This document shows, in pieces, positions 58,146-64,000 of a DNA stretch of 64,000 nt. Both the position numbers and the translations under genes were made by a program. The stretch comes from Streptomyces sp. HmicA12 (lineage in GTDB: Bacteria; Actinomycetota; Actinomycetes; Streptomycetales; Streptomycetaceae), in the NCBI RefSeq assembly GCF_000373565.1, contig NZ_KB891810.1, positions 62,001 through 126,000 on the forward strand. Reading direction: 5' to 3'. Below the pieces are notes generated by a model. It worked only from the letters and a program-made list of their open reading frames with translations, did no database searches and was not told the DNA's origin. Each line of letters begins with the position of its first letter. Position 1 is the stretch's first letter.

Positions 58146-59702
58146 CTAGCCGAGCGGGTCCGGGGCCGGAGAGGGCGGCGTCGCCGGGTCGAGGAAGCCC
58201 TGCTCGACCAGGGTGCGGATCTGCGCGGGGGTGCGGTCGCGCAGCAACACGGCCTCCTCGCCCATGAGTTGGGCGATGGCGTCCAGGATCGTACCGGCGC
58301 TCAGCGTCCCGTCGCACACGCCCGCGAACCCGGCACCGACCGTGTCCACCTTGGTCGCCCGGAGCATGCCGCGGCCCTGGCGCAGCACGACGTGCTCCGG
58401 GTCCTCGGCTCCCGGCAGCCCGACCTGCTCCTGCACGACCTCACCGCTGAGCTTGAAGCTCGACTGGAGCAGCGCCGCGTCGTCGTGCGTGCGCAGCCAG
58501 TCGACGCGCTCGAAGTGCGCCCGGACCGTGTCGCCGAGCGGCTGCTCGACGGGGTGCGGCCACTCCTCGACGACGATCGACGGCTCGTCGTGGGACGTCT
58601 TGCGCAAGGTGATCCAGCCGAAGCCGACGGCCTTCACCTTGCGCGCCTCGAACTCGTCCAGCCACGCGTCGTACCGGGCCACGTACGCGGCCGGGTCGGT
58701 GCGGTGGTCACCGGCGTCGCGCAGCCACAGCTCGGCGTACTGCGTGATGTCCTGCACCTCGCGCTGCACGATCCAGGCGTCGCAGCCACGCGGCACCCAC
58801 GAGCGCAGCCGCTCGGTCCACTCCTCGCCCTCGACGTGCTGCCAGTTGGCCAGGAACTGCGCGTATCCCCCCTCGTTCAGGTGCTCCCCCGCCCCTTGAA
58901 CGATCGAGCGGCACAGATCGTCCCCGCCCATCCCGCCGTCGCGGTAGGTGAGCCGGGCGCCGGGAGAGATCACGAAAGGCGGATTCGACACGATGAGGTC
59001 GTACGTCGCCACGCCGCTCTCGTCGACGGGCTCGTACAGCGATCCCTCACGCAGCTCGGCGGCCGGCACGCCGGAGAGGGCGAGCGTGAGCCCGGTGATG
59101 TGCAGGGCGCGGGGGTTGAGGTCGGTCGCGGTGACGTGGGTGGCGTGCCGGGCGGCGTGCAGCGCCTGGATCCCGGAGCCGGTGCCGATGTCGAGGGCGG
59201 AGTCGACGGGCGTGCGGACGGTGATCCCGGCGAGCGTGGTGGACGCGCCGCCGACACCGAGGACGACCCCTTCGTCATGGCTGCCGATGCCGCCGGCGCC
59301 GCCGACCGCGCAGCCGAGGTCGGAGACGATGAACCAGTCCTCGCCCTCGGGCCCGCCGTAGGGGCGTACGTCGACGGTCGCGGCCACCTCGTCGTCGGCC
59401 GGGGCCCGCAGCCAGCCGCTCTCCAGGCATGTGGCGACGTCGAGCACCCGGTCCAGCCGGGCGCGCGGCACGGGCTGCTGCAGCAGGAACAGCCGGACGA
59501 GCGTCTCCAGGGCGCTGTCGCCCCGGGTGGCGCGCAGCGCGGGCACGGTCTCGCTGCGGGCGAGCGCCGCGTAGGCGGGCGCTCCGAGCAGTTCGAGCAG
59601 CCCGTCGGCGGTGAACTCGGCTTCGAGGAGTGCCGCACGCAGGGCGCGGGCGGCGTCCGGGCGGTCGGCGGCGGGCAGGGGGGCGGCAGCGGTAGAACTC
59701 AC
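58146..59702 (-). CDS. Class I SAM-dependent methyltransferase (NPPF type)
   Basis: A 518-residue protein from a GTG start. SAM-binding DIGTGSGIQALHAARHA is near 175 and the amino-group methyltransferase motif NPPF is in IVSNPPFVISP near 242. This motif marks N-methyltransferases acting on adenine, guanine or glutamine. Residues 1-150 form an extra N-terminal domain and ~300-515 a C-terminal domain without clear assignment. Resembles RlmG/RsmC/PrmC relatives; target unknown. Confidence 0.87.
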   Translation of the reverse strand: MSSTAAAPLPAADRPDAARALRAALLEAEFTADGLLELLGAPAYAALARSETVPALRATRGDSALETLVRLFLLQQPVPRARLDRVLDVATCLESGWLRAPADDEVAATVDVRPYGGPEGEDWFIVSDLGCAVGGAGGIGSHDEGVVLGVGGASTTLAGITVRTPVDSALDIGTGSGIQALHAARHATHVTATDLNPRALHITGLTLALSGVPAAELREGSLYEPVDESGVATYDLIVSNPPFVISPGARLTYRDGGMGGDDLCRSIVQGAGEHLNEGGYAQFLANWQHVEGEEWTERLRSWVPRGCDAWIVQREVQDITQYAELWLRDAGDHRTDPAAYVARYDAWLDEFEARKVKAVGFGWITLRKTSHDEPSIVVEEWPHPVEQPLGDTVRAHFERVDWLRTHDDAALLQSSFKLSGEVVQEQVGLPGAEDPEHVVLRQGRGMLRATKVDTVGAGFAGVCDGTLSAGTILDAIAQLMGEEAVLLRDRTPAQIRTLVEQGFLDPATPPSPAPDPLG

Positions 59703-59766
59703 GCTTCCATTGTGACCCGAGGCGCCCGCGAAAGACGGCCCCGGCAGCGGCGGCCCGGGAACGGCG

Positions 59767-59794
59767 GCGCCCCGGGGCAGAAGCCCCGGGGCGC
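59767..59794 (-). terminator. Hairpin terminator after the lipoprotein gene
   Basis: A perfect 12-bp stem (GCGCCCCGGGGC, 59767-59778, with 59783-59794) with loop AGAA, 17 bp past the lipoprotein stop. No T-run. Confidence 0.75.
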
Positions 59795-59811
59795 GCACGG
59801 CCACGAAAGGA

Positions 59812-60384
59812 TCAGGAAGAAGCCGACGGCGAGGCGGACGCGTTCGCGCTCTTGCAGCTCTCCTGCTGGGACATCGCCTTGCCCACGTCGCCCTCCTCCA
59901 GGTTCTTCAGGGCGTCGCTGCCGCTCTGGCTCAGCTTGTCGAGCTCGCCCGCGATCCCCTTGAGGCCCTCGGCGAACTTGGCCTGGTCGTCGGTGTCGAG
60001 CTTGTCGACCTCCTTCTTCAGGCCGGCGTACGACGTGGAGATCTTGTCGAGCTCCTCGACGGCGTCCTGCTGCTTCGTCTTGCCGTCGTCGACCGGCGGG
60101 GCGCCCGCCTTGTCGACCGCGTCACCGATCGCCTTGTAGGCGTCGGACATGTCCTGGAACGCCTTGGAGTCCGTCTTCTGGACGTCGGCCGGAGAGCTGT
60201 TGTCCGACGTCTGGTTCTGGATCGCCGCGTTGGCCGACTCGATCTTCTTCGCCTGCGGCTGGACCGCGTCGCAGACCTGCTTGGCCCAGGAGTTCAGCTT
60301 CTCGTTGCTGTCGTCGCTGCAGCCCGACAACGCCAGTACCAGTACCGCACCGCCGGACAGTGCGGCTGCAAGCTTCTTGTTCAC
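59812..60384 (-). CDS. Small lipoprotein
   Basis: A 190-residue protein from GTG 60384, with GGAAGGGA eight bases upstream. Signal peptide VNKKLAAALSGGAVLVLAL ends in lipobox LSGC (Cys22). The mature part is helical and heptad-like, with many Asp/Lys/Gln, and has a second and third Cys (KQVCDAV, ESCKSA) that could form a disulfide. The tail is Ser/Ala-rich. Function unknown; it is conserved between hppA and the methyltransferase in Streptomyces as I recall. Confidence 0.85.
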   Translation of the reverse strand: MNKKLAAALSGGAVLVLALSGCSDDSNEKLNSWAKQVCDAVQPQAKKIESANAAIQNQTSDNSSPADVQKTDSKAFQDMSDAYKAIGDAVDKAGAPPVDDGKTKQQDAVEELDKISTSYAGLKKEVDKLDTDDQAKFAEGLKGIAGELDKLSQSGSDALKNLEEGDVGKAMSQQESCKSANASASPSASS

Positions 60385-60571
60385 CGGATTGGTCCCTTCC
60401 ATGGCTTACGGCCCCGGAACTTACACGCCGAGCACACGTCAAGCGCACCTCGGGCGTTCGATACGACCGCTTTATTGACCTTTAGCAGCCATTTGCACCA
60501 AGGGAGAGAAGGCTCACGGAGGGGTGACTGGGAAGTTCACGGCACGTCAGATCGCGTGCCGTGGCATGCGT

Positions 60572-60609
60572 GTGGGCGGACAGTGCGTCAAACCGCGCTG
60601 TCCGCCCAC
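60572..60609 (-). terminator. Hairpin terminator after hppA
   Basis: A 12-bp perfect stem (GTGGGCGGACAG, 60572-60583, with 60598-60609) with a 14-base loop, 25 bp past the hppA stop. A smaller hairpin (GGCACG/CGTGCC, 60541-60560) follows. Confidence 0.8.
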
Positions 60610-60634
60610 CTGTTGAGCTACCGCGGAACCGCCC

Positions 60635-63043
60635 TCACGTGCGCTGCGACGCCACGGCCGGGTCGGCCTGCTTCGGCACGCCGCCCGGATTGCCGCCGCC
60701 CTCGTCGTCGTCGCCCCCGACGGCGATGCCGCGCCTCTTGGAGACGTACACCGCGCCGATGATGACGCCGAGCGAGACGACGGCGACCGCGACGCGTACG
60801 GGGACGCTCGCGTCCTCCCCGTAACTGAACTTGACGACCGCGGGCGCGATCAGCAGCGCGACGAGGTTCATCACCTTCAGCAGCGGGTTGATGGCCGGGC
60901 CCGCGGTGTCCTTGAACGGGTCGCCGACGGTGTCGCCGATGACGGTGGCCGCGTGCGCCTCGCTCCCCTTGCCGCCGTGGTGCCCGTCCTCGACGAGCTT
61001 CTTCGCGTTGTCCCACGCGCCACCGGAGTTGGCGAGGAAGACGGCCATCAGCGTGCCGGTGCCGATGGCGCCCGCCAGATACGCGCCGAGCGCGCCCACG
61101 CCCAGCGTGAAACCGACCGCGATCGGCGCCAGGACGGCGAGCAGGCCGGGCGTGGCCAGCTCCCTGAGCGCGTCCTTCGTACAGATGTCGACGACCCGTC
61201 CGTACTCCGGTTTCTCCGTGTAGTCCATGATCCCGGGGTGCTCGCGGAACTGCCGCCGCACCTCGTAGACCACCGAACCCGCCGATCGCGACACGGCGTT
61301 GATGGCGAGCCCGGAGAAGAGGAACACCACCGCGGCTCCGGCGATGAGCCCCACCAGGTTGTTGGGCTGGGAGATGTCCATGACGAGGTTCATCGGCCCG
61401 CCGTCGCCGACCTTCTCGCCGACGTCGTGCGCGGCGGTGAGGATCGCGTCCCGGTACGAGCCGAACAGCGCCGCGGCGGCGAGCACGGCCGTCGCGATGG
61501 CGATGCCCTTGGTGATGGCCTTCGTCGTGTTGCCGACGGCGTCCAGGTCGGTGAGCACCTGCGCGCCCGCCCCCTCCACGTCGCCGGACATCTCGGCGAT
61601 GCCCTGCGCGTTGTCGGAGACGGGTCCGAAGGTGTCCATGGCGACGATGACGCCGACGGTCGTCAGCAGCCCGGTGCCGGCCAGCGCGACCGCGAACAGC
61701 GCGAGCATGATCGACGTACCGCCGAGCAGGAACGCGCCGTAGACCCCGAGGCCGATCAGCAACGCCGTGTAGACGGCCGATTCGAGCCCGATGGAGATGC
61801 CCGCGAGGACCACGGTCGCCGGTCCGGTCAGCGACGACTTGCCGATGTCCCTGACCGGGCGCCGCGTGGTCTCGGTGAAGTAGCCGGTGAGCTGCTGGAT
61901 GAGGGCCGCCAGCACGATGCCGATGGCCACCGCGACGACCGCGAGGATCCGCGGGTCGCCGTCGTGGGCGCGGATGGCGGCGTCGGTGACCCCGTCCAGG
62001 TCGGCGTAGCTGCCCGGCAGGTACGTGTAGACGGCCACGGCCACGAGAACCAGCGAGATCACCGCGGAGATGAAGAAGCCGCGGTTGATGGCGCTCATAC
62101 CGGACCGGTCGGACCGGCGTGGCGCGACGGCGAAGATGCCGATCATCGCCGTGACGACCCCGATCGCGGGCACGATCAGCGGGAACGCCAGCCCGGCGTC
62201 GCCGAAGGCCGCCTTGCCGAGGATCAGCGCGGCGACCAGCGTGACGGCGTACGACTCGAAGAGGTCGGCGGCCATTCCGGCGCAGTCGCCGACGTTGTCG
62301 CCCACGTTGTCGGCGATGGTCGCGGCGTTGCGCGGGTCGTCCTCCGGGATGCCCTTCTCGACCTTGCCGACCAGGTCGGCCCCGACGTCGGCGGCCTTGG
62401 TGAAGATGCCGCCGCCGACACGCATGAACATGGCGATGAGCGCGGCGCCGAGTCCGAAACCCTCCAGGACCTTGGGCGCGTCGGCCGCGTAGACGAGCAC
62501 GACGCACGAGGCACCCAGCAGGCCGAGCCCCACAGTGAACATGCCGACGACGCCGCCCGTGCGAAATGCGATCTTCATGGCGTGGTGCGAGACGGTGGTG
62601 AGATCCTTTTCCGGCTCACCCTCCGCCGGAGTGGCTTCTCGGGCCGCGGCCGCCACCCGCACATTACTGCGCACCGCGAGCCACATTCCGATATAGCCGG
62701 TGACCGCCGAGAACACCGCGCCGATCAAGAAGAAGATCGAACGTCCCGCGCGCTGATTCCAGTCGTCGGCCGGCAACAGAAGGAGCAGGAAGAACACCAC
62801 CACGGCGAATACACCGAGGGTGCGCAACTGTCGTCCCAGGTAGGCTTTCGCGCCTTCCTGCACCGCGCCCGCGATCTCTTGCATGGATGGAGTGCCCTCG
62901 CCCGCCGCGAGCACCTGACGCACCAGGACCCCGGCGACGGCGAGCGCCGCGAGCGCGACGAGCGCGATGACGATCACGATCAGTCGGTTGTCGTCCGTCA
63001 GAACTGCGGCTGCGAGGCTTGCGAACTGAGAGGGCTCCGCCAT
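60635..63043 (-). CDS. hppA: Membrane-bound proton-translocating pyrophosphatase HppA
   Basis: Couples pyrophosphate hydrolysis to proton export across the membrane. The 802-residue protein has about 16 membrane segments and the family motifs GGGIFTKAADVGADLVGKVE, DDPRNAATIADNVGDNVGDCAG and TVGDPFKDTAGPAINPL. The residue after GNTT is Lys (GNTTKAITKG), the marker of the K+-independent subfamily. Its C-terminal tail is Gly/Asp-rich and extends beyond most homologues. A promoter is visible 43 bp upstream. Confidence 0.97.
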   Translation of the reverse strand: MAEPSQFASLAAAVLTDDNRLIVIVIALVALAALAVAGVLVRQVLAAGEGTPSMQEIAGAVQEGAKAYLGRQLRTLGVFAVVVFFLLLLLPADDWNQRAGRSIFFLIGAVFSAVTGYIGMWLAVRSNVRVAAAAREATPAEGEPEKDLTTVSHHAMKIAFRTGGVVGMFTVGLGLLGASCVVLVYAADAPKVLEGFGLGAALIAMFMRVGGGIFTKAADVGADLVGKVEKGIPEDDPRNAATIADNVGDNVGDCAGMAADLFESYAVTLVAALILGKAAFGDAGLAFPLIVPAIGVVTAMIGIFAVAPRRSDRSGMSAINRGFFISAVISLVLVAVAVYTYLPGSYADLDGVTDAAIRAHDGDPRILAVVAVAIGIVLAALIQQLTGYFTETTRRPVRDIGKSSLTGPATVVLAGISIGLESAVYTALLIGLGVYGAFLLGGTSIMLALFAVALAGTGLLTTVGVIVAMDTFGPVSDNAQGIAEMSGDVEGAGAQVLTDLDAVGNTTKAITKGIAIATAVLAAAALFGSYRDAILTAAHDVGEKVGDGGPMNLVMDISQPNNLVGLIAGAAVVFLFSGLAINAVSRSAGSVVYEVRRQFREHPGIMDYTEKPEYGRVVDICTKDALRELATPGLLAVLAPIAVGFTLGVGALGAYLAGAIGTGTLMAVFLANSGGAWDNAKKLVEDGHHGGKGSEAHAATVIGDTVGDPFKDTAGPAINPLLKVMNLVALLIAPAVVKFSYGEDASVPVRVAVAVVSLGVIIGAVYVSKRRGIAVGGDDDEGGGNPGGVPKQADPAVASQRT

Positions 63044-63362
63044 TCGTCCTCCTTGACGCTTGGGCTGAGCTCAAGATGTGGACGGATTGTAGGGAGCGGA
63101 ACCTGATCTCAACAGGGCGCCGTAAACGGAATTGTTTTCTACCCGGCAGGTGATCGATAAACCCTGATCAAGGAATTCCCGCCGCGCTCCGCTAATTCCC
63201 TCAAGGCATTAACCGAAGATCCATGCAGAGATCATCGATCTAGGAAAAGCAAGAAAGCCCCTGTTCACCTTGGCGGCAAACGGAGGCTCGAGCAGAGATT
63301 GAGAAAAAGGGCACAAACTCCGGCGCCGCGGAAATCGGTACGCAAACGCCGGGGCGCGACCG
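63044..63362. other. A/T-rich gap between hppA and the BldG partner gene
   Basis: 319 bp with no gene. Apart from the hppA promoter it holds an A/T-rich stretch with several GATCxATCGATC-like palindromes around 63220-63242. No clear terminator with T-run for the upstream gene was found. Confidence 0.45.
63086..63114 (-). promoter_or_regulatory. Promoter of hppA (-35 TGTTGA, -10 TACAAT)
   Basis: Minus-strand TGTTGA (63114-63109) and TACAAT (63091-63086) are separated by 17 bp. The -10 is close to consensus and lies 43 bases upstream of the hppA ATG. Confidence 0.55.
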
Positions 63363-63797
63363 CTACGGCAGCAGCGTCGCGGGCAGTGTCGGCCAGCTCA
63401 TCCGGATGAGTCCGCCGTCCGCGTCCGCGGTGACCTGGACGTCGTCCACAAGACCGCTGATGACGGCGAGGCCCATCTCGTCCTCGCCCTCCGCGTCGGC
63501 TTCGTCGAGCGCGCCACGGGCACCCGGCACACCGCCGGTGGGCGCGTGCGACGCCTCGTCCCCGACCTCGATGGAGAACTGCTTCTCCTCCTCGACCAGG
63601 GCCACCCGCACGGGCGCCGAGATGCCGCCGGCCTGGTGCAGGCCGACGGCACGGGAGCAGGCCTCGCCCACGGCGAGCCTGACCTCGTCGAGCACGGCCT
63701 CGTCCACGCCCGCCCTGCGCGCCACCGCGGCCGCCACCAGGCGGGCCGTGCGGACGTGCTCGGGCAGAGGGCTGAAGCGGAGTTCGACGGTGGCCAT
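63363..63797 (-). CDS. HATPase anti-sigma-factor-like protein, BldG partner
   Basis: A 144-residue RsbW-like protein. The N-box is weak: AVLDEVRLAVGEACSRAV in place of ELxxNAxxHA, with Cys instead of Asn. The acidic MGLAVISGLVDDVQV resembles the G-box end. It lies just after bldG; in S. coelicolor the corresponding gene is co-transcribed with bldG and its product binds BldG. Loss of the metal-binding Asn suggests weak or no kinase activity, but I cannot confirm this. Confidence 0.9.
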   Translation of the reverse strand: MATVELRFSPLPEHVRTARLVAAAVARRAGVDEAVLDEVRLAVGEACSRAVGLHQAGGISAPVRVALVEEEKQFSIEVGDEASHAPTGGVPGARGALDEADAEGEDEMGLAVISGLVDDVQVTADADGGLIRMSWPTLPATLLP

Positions 63798-63886
63798 GCA
63801 TCCCCCTCGGACGTACGGGCGTGCTGTCGGGGACCGGGCACAGTTCTTGGCCGCCCGATCCCCGTCTCTCTATCGATCTTCCCGCT

Positions 63887-63913
63887 GTGAGCCGGACCAG
63901 TCGCCCGGCTCAC
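63887..63913 (-). terminator. Hairpin between bldG and its partner gene (attenuator-like)
   Basis: GTGAGCCGG (63887-63895) pairs with CCGGCTCAC (63905-63913). It starts 12 bp past the bldG stop and has no T-run. It could reduce expression of the downstream gene relative to bldG. Confidence 0.55.
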
Positions 63914-63925
63914 CGCTCGGCCGAC

Positions 63926-64000
63926 TCAGTCGGTCGCCGCGACGGCTTCCTCGACCGAGGTGTGGATCGGAAACACCTTGGTCAAGCCGGTGATGCGGAA
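63926..64000 (-). CDS. bldG: Anti-sigma factor antagonist BldG (C-terminal 24 residues, partial)
   Basis: The last 24 codons and the stop of a STAS-domain protein: FRITGLTKVFPIHTSVEEAV and AATD. This matches the C-terminus of Streptomyces BldG, needed for aerial hyphae and antibiotic production. The rest lies beyond the right edge of the window. Confidence 0.93.
   Translation of the reverse strand, partial: FRITGLTKVFPIHTSVEEAVAATD

Noticed and set aside
60953..63106. Plus-strand open frame of 717 codons across hppA
   Set aside because: Antisense to the fully conserved hppA; composition is an artefact of codon bias.

Overview
This window is chromosomal DNA from an actinomycete, almost certainly a Streptomyces. 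It has very high G+C, strong third-position G/C bias, frequent GTG starts (and one TTG start), 4-base ATGA/GTGA overlaps, TipA, BldG, a topoisomerase I with a Lys/Ala tail, and a thymidylate kinase fused to a transporter-like domain. From memory (not checked), the gene order matches two Streptomyces coelicolor core segments: roughly SCO3397-SCO3434 on the left and SCO3540-SCO3549 on the right. In S. coelicolor they are separated by about a hundred genes; here they are only a few kilobases apart.

Layout. 0-4.3 kb: end of a lysyl-phosphatidylglycerol synthase-like gene, then the folate genes folP, an NTF2-like gene, folB, folK and a DUF3180 membrane gene, converging on folE. 4.4-9.6 kb: ftsH, hpt, tilS and a DUF2342 metalloprotease on the minus strand. 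9.7-18.1 kb: dacB divergent from ppa, a ThrE-type exporter, DedA, a tipA homologue with an internal start for a short form, and a ClC-type channel next to glutamate decarboxylase. 18.2-25.1 kb: a PadR-linked DrrAB-type ABC exporter, a DUF397/HATPase/XRE regulatory trio and an aldehyde dehydrogenase. 25.2-26.8 kb: a zinc-starvation style cluster (cysteine-free L33 and L31, and a COG0523 protein with a broken P-loop) under a Zur-like box.

27-44 kb is accessory: a lipoprotein, a FUSC transporter, an ArsR/Gfo-Idh pair, an HxlR/DUF2786/NmrA group, a DoxX-epimerase-ECF41 operon, a nitrilase, a PolA-like DNA polymerase, a SigE-family sigma factor with a membrane partner separated by seven 16-bp tandem repeats, a frameshifted AfsR/SARP-type regulator and a dehalogenase-like hydrolase. 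44.1-46.6 kb is the degraded remnant of an element integrated in tRNA-Thr(CGU), with 43-bp att repeats, a truncated integrase, putative arm-type repeats and two small cargo genes.

46.7-64 kb is conserved core on the minus strand: a Tap-like peptidase, the DNA polymerase III delta' subunit, tmk, topA, a methyltransferase, a lipoprotein, the proton-pumping pyrophosphatase hppA, and the BldG anti-anti-sigma factor with its cognate HATPase. A plus-strand TM2-DUF2752-TM2 group is set within it.
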